Of a stretch of 64,000 nucleotides of DNA, positions 23,260 through 36,291 are shown piece by piece. Below the pieces are notes generated by a model, which worked only from the letters and a program-made list of their open reading frames with translations, had not been told where the DNA came from and made no database searches. How positions within the stretch are numbered: position 1 is the first letter of the stretch; every line of letters starts with the position of its first letter. The DNA lies in the NCBI GenBank assembly GCA_033002965.1, contig JAURVB010014732.1, forward strand, positions 1 through 64,000. Direction: 5' to 3'. A program made the position numbers and the translations under genes. Origin of the DNA: Piper betle (lineage: Eukaryota > Streptophyta > Magnoliopsida > Piperales > Piperaceae).

Positions 23260-26200
23260 CATTATTTCTTCAATTATGTCTGCCACCTCTTCGATCTCAA
23301 CTTCCTTCGCCTCGTATTCCTCTTCTTCATCACTTGCCTCACCATCCCGCAGATTTTGCCTCCGCCTTTCCTTCTTCTAGGTATTTCTTCCATTGCTGCT
23401 CCCACCGATCCCATTCTTACAGTAACTGCTTCCTCTTCTCTCTATCTTGCTCACTCAAGAGCAGAAACACATCTTGGTCCTCGGCCTCATACTTCTTGCT
23501 ATATTTCTTCAAATTCTTTGCAATCTCTTCCACCTTTTCTGCAGCCAACAAGGATGGTGGCCTTGGACGCCATGCAAACTGTTTAATTGCCACAATTTCA
23601 GGCAAAAGTTAGGATTGGAAATTGATATCAGCGTACGCTATCAAACAAAGCACTACCATAAACAGCAAGCATAGAATTGGCTGCTTGCAATCCGAACCGT
23701 TCTATTTTGTGACACTCAAAAACAGCATCATACAGTAGACTGAAAACAGCGAACTAATTTGCAAGCTAAACCATTCTAATGATACAGAAACTATGGTCAA
23801 AACATTTTCAAATATAAAAAGCTAATTGTTCACATTATTCTGTACCACCCTATTTCGTGGCACAAAAGGTGCACCACATAGAGCCAAGGTCATAATTTTT
23901 TCAAATAATTACATATGATAATCTAATGAGAAAATATTTGCATCACATCACCTGATAGAAGTGGTCCTTGGATATTCTGTAGAGCATTTTACCATGGAAG
24001 GACCATATAAAAAACCCATTTTCCATCTCATGAACTGAAGTCACAGACGTTGCAACATATCTGGGCATATTACGGGAAAAAAATGACTAAATTGCAACTT
24101 TTATATTAGATTGTAGCATGTGATCAATATGCATAAAAATTTAGCCCATATTTACCTCCCTGTGGGATCCCATTCAATGTCGGTAGCCATGAAATGCTCA
24201 CCAGAAGCCATGGTCTCAAGTTCGTCAGCATCATAAAACTCCAGTTGACCATTGAAACCCTTCAATCCGGCAAGGACAAGAAACCGACCAGCTGGAGACC
24301 AAAACAAGGCATTTGCCTGTTTGCCCTTAAGGGTTGTGAGCTTAGTCACTCGACCAGCACTCTGAGCAGTTTTCACTGTGTAAAAAGTTATATCTGGCCT
24401 CGGACCATCTCCATGAATGATTGCAAACCTGTGGCCTTTAGGTTCCCATGCAAAAGCAATTATTTTGTCATTTTTATTTTCGAGCTCCAAAACTTCAATT
24501 GGTATATCTCGTTCCTTAATTCTGAAGAGTTCAAATCCAGTGTATGTGCTCTTTTTGGTTTTAGTGTAACGGTCAACTTTAACAGCAAAGTAATCCCCAT
24601 TGCTTTGCCAATACATCTTACAGTCACTAACACTGAAGAAATTCTTTTGTCTCAATTCCTGTTTGCTGGGTATTTGAACAAGGTTGACCTGTCACCAAAC
24701 AAGTTTTATATTTTAATTATCAAGAAAAAATTAGCATCCCCTATGCCATGACACATGCAAACAACCTAATCTTACCCTTGCGGGCTGATTTCCACCACCA
24801 AGTTCGGGAACAAAAAGTGCAAGAACGTGGTCCGCTGGTGACCAACAGAAATCTAAGACATTTTCCACTTTTATAAATTTTCTATCTACTAGTGAAAAAG
24901 TTTCTGTTTCATAAGCAGATATCACATTCTTCCCAATCCTTGCAAAATACTTATCTTCCTTACCACTGCCCCACCTGAAATAATCACAAGTTTATCGACA
25001 AGATGATCAGTATTCAAACATTTTTTAAAAAAGAAAACATTATCACTTGAAGAAACGACAACTTCCTTAAAGATGGGCCATGATACACCGGAGACACCAC
25101 TAGTGCCCACACTGGCATAATCATCAGCAGTTCCTTTGAAATCCCTCATAGCTTTCCCAGTCCTTACATCAAAGATGTTTAAGGCTACTCGCTGTAAAAC
25201 AACCCATCTTAGACAGATAAAAAATATGGAAATGGGATCTAACTTGTAAGGGAACCTTTCAAAAATCTAATCCATACATGTGATTCACGAGGTTTACTGG
25301 GTTCATGACTGCTGTACATGATCAAATATTTCTCTCCAGGAGAAAAGTCAATGAGCGTAACCTGTGAATGTAATAGCATATATTATACTGGGAAGCTAAA
25401 AATGTGTAAGAAAAAAATTGTAGATAAAAATAAGAAAAAAAACTGGGGATGAGCATATCGCGTGAGGCGATTAAATGTTGAAGCACCAGCCCATTGCCTG
25501 TGTACAGTGGCTAGATATGTACCAAGAGGAGACCACTGGACAAAGCTTTCAGTCCAGAACTGAAAAGCAACATTTAAAATTAGCTACACAGGCCAATTGC
25601 AACACGCATGACATACTCCTCAATATAAGAAGTAACAAAAAAAAGGCATCCTGCTTATACATCATCACAAAATTGAGAGGGACACATTCATCTAGTTGTA
25701 AAAACATGTGATGGCAACTATAATGCATTGCCACAGTAAGACTAATAAAAAATAAAATCGAATGCATCACTACAGTTTGATAGCCCAAACCCTTCGCATT
25801 ATGTGTGATGATTCACATAACAGATAAAAAAAACAACAAAAAATCCAATCATTAAGTGTTTGGATAATTAGCAACAAAATCTCTAAATGCCTGAGATATC
25901 ACAACCAGATGAAACCCAGCATAAGCTTATCATTAAAATAAGTAAACTTCCCTATTTTGAGTATGATATATGTTCCAGAAAAGAAGCTTCATTAAGTAAC
26001 TTACAGTACGGCGATAAACAAGCTCAGGTTTCTGCTGCCTCACATCATTCCACAACACTTCAGTATCATTTCCAGCTCGAATAACAATCTGGTCCCTTGC
26101 TTTTTCATCAGTCAGCCAATGTTGAAGACTTTCCTAAACGAAAACAAAACGTATAGATGACTTGATATTGAACTAAATAATGAGTAATCAAACTACATCC

Positions 26201-27291
26201 AATTCTCATGCATATTGGTATCACCTCTCCAATAAAACAGATTTACAAATATTTGTAACCACAATAATGTTGCCCCATAGCAAGATTCCAAATACACATA
26301 AATCACTAAAACCCATTTAAGCAGACTTGGCCCTTCGTGTGCTTTTATGCATGTTGAAAAAATATTAAGCAAAACATACCCCAGGTTCGTAATCCTTGAT
26401 TTTAGCAGAGGTCCATTCATCAGTAACCTTCATGTACTTATCAATATCAACAAACAAATTCACAGCAAATATATGAGCCTTGTCCAGCTTGTAACCGTTT
26501 GTCTCTCTTTCGCAAGTTCAGCTTCTTGTGCAGTATCAAAACATAAAATGGTTGAAAATCTCATGTCCGCAAAAAGGTGATCCTCATTGATATGGCTTAA
26601 TCAGTCGGAGAAACAAACGAAACAAAAAGCGCCATAAACTGCACAAGAATTTAAGAATAATCTTAAACTCTTGCAAAAATATGCGAGGAGCATACATGTA
26701 TGGATTGGCAAATCCAGGTTTGGAACCCATATGACAAGGAATACGAGCAAGTCCAATAACAACTGAGCTCAAAGATGAATAATTTATACGAGGAAAGCTA
26801 GCATTCAGATAAATGAACATAATAGAATGACACAAAGAAATTTCAAGGGTAAAAAAACAGAGTTATACCTGAGAAGTGCTGAACTCGATGAAGCAGTAAC
26901 CGAGGGTTTTTTTCGTTTCTGGATTAACGGACATCCAAAACCCTTCCTCCTTAATGACGCCAATCTGGCTGTAGATTTTTCGAACGACCGACTCAAGCTT
27001 GTCGAACTTCTCGGGAGGGACTACCGGGAGGTTGTCCACCACAATGACGGAGCCGAAACTATCGTCGAAATCATGGGCGTCCTCCTCCGGCAGAACCGAC
27101 TCGTCGTCACTGCACAGAACAGAAGAACAACACGGGCCAATCGGTACGACTGAAAGGAACAATAAATGGGGGGGGGGGACCTTTTGATGCCTAAGTCGTC
27201 GCCGGGGGAGTTCGATGGAGTCGACGTCTACTTGTGAGAGATCGATGCCGACGCTGTCCGCCATGGCCTCGATGTCTGCCATGGTCGTCAT
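23260..27291 (-). pseudogene. EIF3B: Eukaryotic translation initiation factor 3 subunit B, disrupted
   Basis: Eleven exons are readable: 27291-27181, 27109-26869, 26525-26380, 26133-26005, 25559-25443, 25361-25278, 25191-25067, 24974-24776, 24688-24156, 24060-23952 and 23578 to about 23260. They give an N-terminal RRM (IVVDNLPVVP), a WD-type beta-propeller (ELRQKNFFSVSDCKMYWQS, LAGLKGFNGQLEFYD) and the acidic C-terminal tail. eIF3b is the cytoplasmic scaffold of the eIF3 complex. Exons 4, 6, 8, 9 and 10 look clean. Defects elsewhere: one C missing in exon 1 (LPPGDD frame), an AA instead of AG acceptor and a missing base in exon 3, a deletion and lost GT donor in exon 5, a poor donor after exon 7, an in-frame TAA at 23417-23419 where the family has Lys, and a frameshift after it. 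Introns are retained, so it is not a retrocopy. Confidence 0.85.
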
Positions 27292-27976
27292 GGTCGCCAG
27301 GGCCCTCCGCTAAACTACGCGAGAATCTCGGTTTCCGAAGGTTGGAGAGAAGAAGAGTGGTGCGAGATTGATGTCAGCAAACACTCTCAGAACCCATCTC
27401 ACCTCTTTTCTCCTCCTCCGCCGCCGCCGTCGACGCCGGCGGTGGTTGTGCTGCCGCAGCTGCTCGTCGAAGGTTGATGGGTGTAGGGAGAGAAGAGGGG
27501 CAGCGTTAGAGCCTAGAAGTGGCGAATGGGCCGGGCCGGATTAAGTAGATGGAATTGGGCCGCTCCTTCCCAGGAGCTCACTCCTATAACGAAACCCGCA
27601 GTGGAGTCGGAGCCAAGCGCTCTAATGAAGCCCTTCATTGAGTTGGGCCTGGGCCATGAGCCCAGGGCTTTGATGAAAAGGCTTGTGCGGTTTCTCAGTG
27701 ACGAAGAAAATGATTATTTTGGAAATTCGTAACCTAATTTATTCAAATCTCTTGAATTACCCATAAACTCACCAAAGAACTTTGTTAGCCTTAATGGCTT
27801 TTCTCCATTGTTTTACTCTCCCCGTACCAATTTGGTAAATTTGTTACATAAAAAAGAGACTAATACAAAATAGGAAACCCTATAATAACTCAATAAAACA
27901 GTCTAAACTCATTTCTTCGTTGCTTTCATTATTAACCTTACTTAAACCATTGTGTTTGGTTAACCACTAATAGGTT
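27292..27976. other. Upstream region of eIF3b
   Basis: A GC-rich leader-like stretch (27400-27480) adjoins the start codon on the minus strand. A short plus-strand frame at 27526-27732 is not recognisable. Nothing else seen. Confidence 0.45.
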
Positions 27977-28815
27977 CTAGGGCTGCTAAACGAGCGAGTG
28001 AGCCGAACTCAGTAGCTCGAATTTTGTTCGAACACAACTCGAGATCAAACAAGTTTTAAATATATATGATTGAAATCAACTCCAATACTTTTTTATGTTA
28101 TTTGAGTTCGACTCGAGCTCGAATTCACTTAAACTATTTAATTTTGAGCTCAAAAGTAGTTCCTGAACTAGCTCGCTCGCTCGATTTCTATTTTTCTTGT
28201 ATATGTATCTAATAAAAAATAATAATGCAATGAGTGTGGGTTGAACACGTGACCTTTAAATTTTTAGGATGACTCTCTCCCAACTGACTTATCCGTGTAT
28301 TGATTTTACTTTGCTATTTTATTGTATATAAATAAATATAACTAATTATAATTAAACTTATTAATATATATATATTATCTTAGTCGAGGGTAGATAATGT
28401 TTGTGTCTCAAACTTAAATCTAGATTGTTCGATTACAAGGACAACCCAAATTTAATAAAAAAATTTTTTAAAATAAAAAAAACAAAACACCCTCACCACC
28501 TTTCTTTAGTATGTAATTAATAATAATATTTATTTATGATTTTAAATATTTTTTGAATAGACAAATGATATTATTATTATGTATATTATTATATTAAATT
28601 ATCGAGTCGAATACGAATTATAACAAAAACGAGTCGAGTACAAGTTATAACAGAATCAAGTCAAGTTAAAAATTGTTTTACTCAAGTTTCACTCGTAAGA
28701 TTCAAATTCAAACTCGAATATTTAAATGTCAAATTTCGAGTCGAATCGAGCCGAATCGGACGCTAAATATTCATAAAATAACTTGCTTAATTAATAGTCA
28801 TACTAATAATTCCTA
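27977..28815. repeat. Dispersed repeat family, copy 2 (starts TAGGGCTG)
   Basis: Starts TAGGGCTGCTAAACGAGCGAG, then GACTCGAGCTCGAATTCACTT, then a GTATATAAATAAATATAACTAATTATAATTAAACTT block, then AT-rich sequence and further tcgagtcga blocks. The order matches 14540-14985. It is longer, with an extra AT-rich piece in the middle (about 28380-28570). Confidence 0.6.
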
Positions 28816-28850
28816 AAGTTAGTTGAGTCATCCAAACCATAAAACTACTT

Positions 28851-28890
<40 letters not shown>

Positions 28891-29199
28891 TAAAAGTCAA
28901 GACCATCCTTCTTTTATTTATTTATTTATTTAATAATAATAATAATGTTATTATTATTTATTTTTGAAGGGAATCTCCCCCTTGTGTGAACTGTGAAGCC
29001 ATGGAAAGAACAAAACAATTATTACCAAAGAATATAGAGAGCGAGCAGCAGGTAAAGGGTTGGTAGGGGTTGAAGAAATGAACTTGGATTAAATAATAAA
29101 ATGCAGGTGATATAGCCATACAACGTCGCGTCGTGTGCCCACGTCTCCCTCACCTCTTCAAAACCCTCACTATTTTATTCATCTAACTACAATCCAGAC
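28816..29199. other. Upstream region of the DUF617 gene
   Basis: An (AT)n run at about 28853-28888 and an (ATT/AAT) tract near 28915-28960. The last 80 bases before the start codon are pyrimidine-rich, like a leader. Confidence 0.45.
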
Positions 29200-30090
29200 A
29201 TGCAACACGATTCCTCAACCTCCTCCTCTCCATCCATCTCCTCCCTCAGCTCTCATATCTTCATTCCTCACCACATGAACAGACTTGCACCACTGCTGCC
29301 ACCCTCCAGCACCATTGCCCCTTCCTCTCCCACCCCCACCTTCCCTCCCTCCTCCCCACCTCCACCACCAAGAGGTGTAGGGGGAGAAGGGAGAGGAGGA
29401 GGAGGAGGGGCATCACCAATTACCAACTCATCTCAACTCTCCCCTCCCAACCTGCTGCAGCAGCCCTCCAAAAAGAAGAAGCTCAACAGGACCCGCAGGC
29501 TCTTCAAGTCCATCTTCCAGTCCTTACCCGTCTTCACCTCTCCTTGCAAGTTTCCCCAGTCCCTCTCCGGTGGCTGCCGGTTCGACGGCCATGTCCAGGG
29601 TGGCATCCGCACTACAGGGACCCTCTTCGGCCACCGCAAGGCCCGTATCAGTTTGGCCATCCAAGACAACCCACGATGCCTACCTCTCCTCCTATTAGAG
29701 CTGCCCGTGCCCACCAACAAGCTACTCCACGACATGGGGTCTGGTCTCGTAAGGATTGCTCTGGAGTGCGAGAAGAAGCCTGGTTCCAACAAGGTCCGAC
29801 TCATGGAGGAGCCACTGTGGACGATGTACTGCAATGGAAGAAAGACCGGCTATGCCGCCAAGAGGGAGCCCACGGAGGAGGACCTAAACGTGATGCAGCT
29901 ACTCCATGCTGTCTCCATGGGCGCAGGAGTGGTTCCGGGCCAGACCGATGATTTACCGGACGGGGAGATGGCCTACATGAGAGCCCACTTTGGGAGGGTG
30001 ATCGGGTCCAAGGACTCTGAAACCTTCTATATGATGAATCCTGACGGCAATAGTGGACCTGAACTCACCATATTCTTTGTCCGGATATGA
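29200..30090 (+). CDS. MIZU-KUSSEI1-like protein (DUF617)
   Basis: A single uninterrupted exon of 296 codons. Residues 1-100 are low-complexity and rich in Ser and Pro, followed by a KKKKLNRTRR basic patch. The DUF617/MIZ1 domain runs from about residue 136 to the end, with the family's GTLFGHRKARISLAIQ, SGLVRIALECE, LWTMYCNGRKTGYA and VMQLLHAVSMGAGVVP segments and an FFVRI terminus. Family founder MIZ1 is needed for root hydrotropism in Arabidopsis; most paralogues have no assigned role, so the exact job here is open. It ends 337 bp from the convergent isomerase gene. The first Met is chosen because the family's N-terminal length varies and no upstream in-frame Met is near. Confidence 0.92.
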   Translation: MQHDSSTSSSPSISSLSSHIFIPHHMNRLAPLLPPSSTIAPSSPTPTFPPSSPPPPPRGVGGEGRGGGGGASPITNSSQLSPPNLLQQPSKKKKLNRTRRLFKSIFQSLPVFTSPCKFPQSLSGGCRFDGHVQGGIRTTGTLFGHRKARISLAIQDNPRCLPLLLLELPVPTNKLLHDMGSGLVRIALECEKKPGSNKVRLMEEPLWTMYCNGRKTGYAAKREPTEEDLNVMQLLHAVSMGAGVVPGQTDDLPDGEMAYMRAHFGRVIGSKDSETFYMMNPDGNSGPELTIFFVRI

Positions 30091-30426
30091 TAAAATTGTA
30101 CTTTTGGTTGGTTGTGCCTTCAAACTTTAATATGAAAGATAACTCAATTCTCAATCTGAAATAGCATGTTCATGACCACATCTATAACGTAGATTGCTGA
30201 AAGGTTTTGGCTCAATAATACTCAAGTTTACGGTAGGTGCAAAAAAGAGGAAGCAACAGTCTGAAAATACAAATGTTACAATACAAATTGTAAATAGCAA
30301 AGACCTGCTCACTTCCAGCCTAGAAAACCTGGACTGCTCATGTAACACTTAACAGCAAACATTCGCAAACTTGATTGTGTACACATAACTCTATATTATC
30401 GTGTTGTTTCCGGCACAAATGGGAAC

Positions 30427-33400
30427 TCAGGCAGATGCATCTGCAGTACTAACTATTTTCACAAAGTCTGCCAAATCAACGACGGTAATATCATCCCCAT
30501 CTTGAATACCCACAAGGACAGTGGTTGCAATACCCGTGACAATTCCTATCATGGAACATTTTTATTATAAGATGCTAGTCTGATTACCATTTTGGCGAGC
30601 TGTGAAATAGTAGAAATGTTTAAATTTTCAAAGCAATAATAATAGAAATGTTGATGCTTCATAAAGAAGACATAAGTGAAATCTGCCAGGACACTCAAGC
30701 AAACTTTGACGTGATTGAATAAATAAAAACAGAGAAGTAATCTCATCCTAAGCGAAAATTGTGTTACCATTTTCTACGACACCGGTATCAACTTAATGTT
30801 TTTCTCCGACTCTGCAGGGTTCTGGATTCCTCCAGAGAAGCTAGTCATTAAAAGAGAAAATTCAGTTCATGCAGAACTAATACTTGTAATGAAGATCAAT
30901 AAGATATATCTTTCCTTCAAAGAGAAAATACCTCACATCAACAATCATATTACCCAAGTCACTGATCACTGGACCATCTTTTCTCAAAGCAGAACGAATC
31001 TCAGGAACTATCAAAGGCCAATGTTTTGCTAAATTGTTTTTCTATCTAGAAAAACGGAGAGGGGTGGGGGAGGGAATAGGAACAAAGAGACTGACAAAAC
31101 TTACCTCCGCCAAGCGTAAGAAGTTGTCTCAACACGGGTGTCACTGCAGGTGGAAGAACTTCGACCTGTAAAAACATAAGCACTGTCATTTAAGAGGCTA
31201 AAATCAATATTATTCCACAAAAAATTTCCCATGGAATAATCAAGGGAACTATAAATCACAGGCACAACGAAGTTGCAGGTTCCAATAATTATGATAACAA
31301 GAATAGGTCATGTGATTAACATGCCATAAACTATCCACACAAGTACATAATTTTGTTCGTGTAAATTAATGTCTTTTGCAGCTTCTAATTGCCTCAGCAC
31401 AGTTGATAACCAAATGAAAAACATGATAGTTTGTTGAACATGCACAATTCGTTGGAGCTGTCTTGTGAATATTTGTGCAATAGTTTCGCTCTGAGCTTAT
31501 ATACCAAAGATTGAACTTCACCTTCTACAACCACTTGTACAATCTGTGAATTACGTTTTATTTGTTACACCAAAGTCACAACTTGCAACAATGCTCATTC
31601 ATTGAGAAACTTGCTTATCTGTAGAGGTCAAAAGAGGCCACTCCAATTTCCCTAAATGTGCTTCATCCAAATGACAAAAGCACGGCACTTAAATGCCATA
31701 TTTTTTTCTAAATAACAAAAGATTACTTGAGAATTCTTTCCACTATGAGGTAACAAATCTAAAATCAGAAGCTCTTTGTTGAGGATATTAATTATATGAG
31801 TCATTCTATGACTTGGTTCTTTGTAACGTATCTAGTTTCTTTGTATTCTCCTTTAGGGTCTTTGTCTTCATTTAGTTCTCATACATGTACTACACTCTTG
31901 AATAATGAAAACATGTATTATAAATAGGAGTGAAATGCAAGGAGGGAAGCAAGCTATTCTTCCTATCTTGTGCTGTCTATTTCCACTCTTTATTAGGCTT
32001 ACCCGGGTAAAAACAGTATGTCCAAAGGAAATATTACTAGGCATGATGAAGTTAAAAAAAGTGCAAAAATTCAATATATTTTATTAGCAGTTATCCCTGG
32101 AAACAAGCATAAAGCCCAAGTACAGAGATAATAACCATTTCCCAGAGAAGTTAAGAAGAAAAATGCAATGTAAGTAACTCACTGGTATGGGAAATGTTGT
32201 CCCAAGCTGTGGAACAACTTTTGATTGGTCTGCCAATATAATGCATTCTCTAGCGGCAGTATCTACTATCTGCAACAAAGTGGAAGGAAGATATGATATT
32301 CCTAGAGAGAACAAAGTAGGACAACACAAATTAGCTCGAATATTGATGATTGGGTTATACCATGTACAGTATTTTGAATTGATAGCTAATATAGAGACTT
32401 GATTAACAGAAAAATAAGTAACATGAGCTTTGTATAAACCAAATTCGAGAACACATAATAAAATTTTGCAAGTATGAATAGCAGCAATTTCCTCTACAAC
32501 AAGCATATTGCTGACAACTTTCCATGCTTTTTCTTATTGCACACAGTGACAACACTAAGAATTGCATCAGACAGGATTAGCTAATAGGTTTGTTATTTTT
32601 TCAGACCACCAAACGGTGATTTGAGACTAATGTCTTTGTTACCTTTTGCATTGTATGTGCTGCTCCACCTCCCTAAAAAATCAAAATCTAAAATGTCAGC
32701 ACAAAATAAAATTTCAACAAAGATGATGCACAAAAAATATGCCTTCGACCTTCAAAAGATTTTTATTGAAGTCTACTTCATCCACGCCATCAATAGCAAT
32801 ATCAATTTTGTTGACATCGTTCAAACCAACCTACATTCAAGGTGCACAGGTGACCTTTGATTCATTACAGTGTTATCCGAACTATGACTTTCAACTAAAA
32901 CTCCATGTAAGTTAACAGATTTTCATGATTTACAAACTCACAGTAGTTACTCCATACTGCCTGGCAAGTACCCGTGACTGGTAATTTGCTCCTACTGCAA
33001 CAATATCTTTCAGCTGAAAGCACGCAGACAAGCTAAATAATTCTTTCGCACTCTATATAAAATATGTACCACAGAATTTCTGAAAACAACTCATGAAAAC
33101 ATCATATTATCCGGAACCTTCCTCTGTTTGATCAGTTTGCCAAGTTCTTCAATGGCAATTGATGCCGTGCTTCCAGTGCCAAGACCAACCACCATTCCTG
33201 ACTTTACAAACTCCATTGCCTTTTTAGCCAAAGCACGCTTTAAAGCGTCCTGAATTTCGTGTGCGGCCACTACAGTAGAAAAGAAAATGCCATCTCAACA
33301 CGAGTAACAACTAAACAAGCAGCGAACATGGTGTAAGTGTAACAAATGATAAACATTGATAAAGATTTTCTCCAAGCATTCCTCAGACGCACACCTCAAC

Positions 33401-33848
33401 GACCATATTTTATAAAAAATAAAATAAAAATTAAAACAATTGACACATTCATCAAAATCGAAACGTCTCTGCTTCCAACGTCAATAACTTTTATCATGCA
33501 AATTCTAGACATGCACATCAGTATCATAAATCTGCCGTTCGATAAGCAAGTGTTTCAAAATCGGAATCCAAGGAAATAAAACTCACTTATAAAAGATTTT
33601 TATCCTAGATTGCAAAAAGAACCAATTTCTTCTGTTCCCCTTCGCAGAGAATTAATTAACTTCTCAATTTATATAATTACTAATCCCATCAAAGGTTCAA
33701 ACTTGGAGAGCTAACCATTCTTTGATGCAGCAGAGATGGATAGATTCGTAGCCTTCCTCCTCCCACTCCTCGGCACAACAAGCGCAGAGCCAAAGCAAGC
33801 CTTGTCGTCTCCCACCACAAACCGCTTGAGCGAAATAGCGGCCTGCAT
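30427..33848 (-). CDS. RPI4: Chloroplast ribose-5-phosphate isomerase, RPI4-like
   Basis: Ten coding exons: 33848-33716, 33269-33118, 33013-32942, 32831-32750, 32672-32643, 32269-32183, 31165-31105, 31007-30932, 30840-30768 and 30545-30427. The N-terminus ([10 protein letters not shown]) is basic and Ser-rich, as in plastid transit peptides. The RpiA core shows [11 protein letters not shown] (phosphate-binding loop), [12 protein letters not shown] (active-site acidic motif) and [13 protein letters not shown]. RpiA interconverts ribose 5-phosphate and ribulose 5-phosphate in the pentose phosphate and Calvin cycles. Two one-base breaks lie in otherwise clean exons: an extra A near 32821 (LNDVNK) and a missing base near 30785 (LIPGVVENG). 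They could be assembly errors or early decay. Exon 5 is only 30 nt. The RPI4 assignment over other RpiA paralogues is from remembered similarity. Confidence 0.78.
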
Positions 33849-34755
33849 ATTTGTGCTATCAGCTCCAACCAGCTGCTCACTGTGTCTAAAAGACAGCAGA
33901 CAAGAATGGAACTGGTCAACGACAAAAAAAATTCTTTGAACTTCATATGCAAAACTAGTTGAGAGCGTAAAAACAAACAAACAAACAAACACGAGATAAA
34001 AGAACTAAGAACCTTGGAGCAGATCGAATCGATGAACAGAAATCGGAGGGAAGGAGAAAGATTTTGATCGTTTTTTTTTTGCAGCTTCTCAGAGTGTTAG
34101 AAGCTCTCGTGCGGTCGTGCCGTTCCGTACGTCGATACCATAGCTTCGGACTGACTGTTATAATCTCCCGGGAATACCTAATTAAACGAGCCACGAGCAT
34201 TTTGAGTCGAGGTCAAAATTTGTTTATATTTTTTCGTGTTTACATGAATTTTAAGTTATTTAAATTAAATTTAAATATAAAATAAATTTAACTTTGTCCG
34301 TTTAATAACTTGTGCTAATTGACGAAAGGAAAAGAATACGGCCAGTGCATTAATTTATATATGTATTTTTATTCAATTTTTATTGTAAAGTCATTTTGTA
34401 TTATTTTAGTTGCGCTTTTCTTTAAAACATAATTTTTTTTATTGTTGAATTTCAAGTTGAACAAGCAATACAACGCCGCGCTTGCTTTTTCTTTTAAGTT
34501 CCAAATGAATTTTGTGATTAATATCGAGAGTTAAATGGAACTCAAGTGGGCTATGAAAAAACATTAAACAATAGTCTTTCTCACATATATATTTTTCTTA
34601 TATTGAAATTAGATGCCAAATAGAACAACATAACGACGATGGCTTTGCTTGACGCTTCTCCCGGGAACTTCTTGTTCGTATTTTGCTGTCATGATTAGTA
34701 AGAGTCAATTTTTATTTGTCCAAGTTCTCATAAGAAGCATTAGGGAGATGGGTAA

Positions 34756-34793
<38 letters not shown>

Positions 34794-36291
34794 GTTTTCC
34801 TTTATTTTTTAAATTTGTACGTATTGTTTCTGCATTTCAGCCCATTTCACAATGTATATGCAGTTGGGCCTCTATGAGCATGGTCGCTTCATTTATGGCC
34901 CAACTTACATTGGACTGTACATAGCAGATTTGGGCCATGATGGAGCCTTCCTGTTAGTTAAGTTGCGATTGCTACAGGTTTAGTAGCTACCAGACTGTTT
35001 TTTTATGACAAAGCAAGCATGTGGTGATGCATATTGGGGATAGAGCTAGTAATGTATATATAGTAGATCGGAACATATGTCTTTTATATATCACTTTTGA
35101 TTGATTGGCACATGGCAGAGTGCATGATATATATAGCATAAAGCAGCATGCAGCATTCTGAACTAAGGGGAGCTTGGCAGGGTTTGTGTTGAGCCAGTGT
35201 TTATACAGAGAACTGTAAGGCCGTACTGCAAATACTACTGAGAACTATCTTGTGAGTTGTGAGTTGTGCGTGTGGTATATAACTCACCTATATGTATTAT
35301 TATAAAAATATGAACATTTATTTGGCTACAGTGGCCATCTGCATGATTCATGGAAGCAGGGAGTACCAAGCCAAGTCGAAAACAACGACAAAAAACAAGA
35401 AAGGGAATAAGCGGATGAAGTGATAAAGAAGAGCATTATATGGTAGCACAATCCCAAAGCAATCTTTGCCTCCATCACCCATCCTTTTCACAGCCTTTTC
35501 TTTCTCTTTCTGCTCGCTCAAACGCCACTGATCCTTCGCTTTAGGCCTTCTTCTTTTCACAAGGGTGAGAAAGTTCAGATTCCACACTTGAGAGCGATGT
35601 AAAATAGAAGCAACAATGATTGCCTAATACACTCTCATCCATCCCTTGCACATTTCTATCTCATCACTTTTTTCATTTTCTCCCAGCTAGCAGTTGTATC
35701 ACTAATTCATGAATGAATTAGTGCTTCCAGCCTTGCTATACATTAATCTTTACATATAATTGGTTTTGACTAATCCCATCTTTGCTTCATGACTATACCT
35801 GCTTTTCTTTCTCATCCACACACTCAAAGTGAGATGTTGATCGGTTGGTCATGTGGTAAATATCCATTTTTTTTTACATTCGAATTGGGATCATAATTCA
35901 AAAACTTGGAACTGGGCATTTAATGGAATGAAATCGACTCCAAACTAACTCAAACTGATTCATATTAAAATACTTATTATATATAACAAGTTATATAAAA
36001 TTAGTATATATTACTTTTTTCACACTTTAATTTGATAAATATATAATTTACACTACTTAAAAATATTAATATAGCTGATCAAAAATAAAGTTAGAAGTTG
36101 AGAGTGATGATCAGCTCATTCCAATAATAACGAGCACGCCGTTATTAATTAGCTACTCCCAAATATGAGATTAGAATAGAGAACTACTAATGGCAAGTAG
36201 TTTAGCCATGAATAAGCCGAGTACACAAGTTACAATTAATTGCAAACTACATCTCATTGTGTATTTCTGATTGACTAGCTAGTAGTACGTG
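33849..36291. other. Intergenic region between RPI4 and HSFB4
   Basis: Contains the RPI4 leader and promoter near 33850-34150 and an (AAT)n tract at 34761-34792. A minus-strand frame at 35587-35348 (MWNLNFLTLVKRRRPK...) has a hydrophobic C-terminal segment but no family I recognise. Otherwise nothing seen. Confidence 0.5.

Noticed and set aside
35348..35587. 79-codon minus-strand frame with hydrophobic C-terminus as a membrane peptide gene
   Set aside because: No family match I can name and no supporting start context; left as intergenic.
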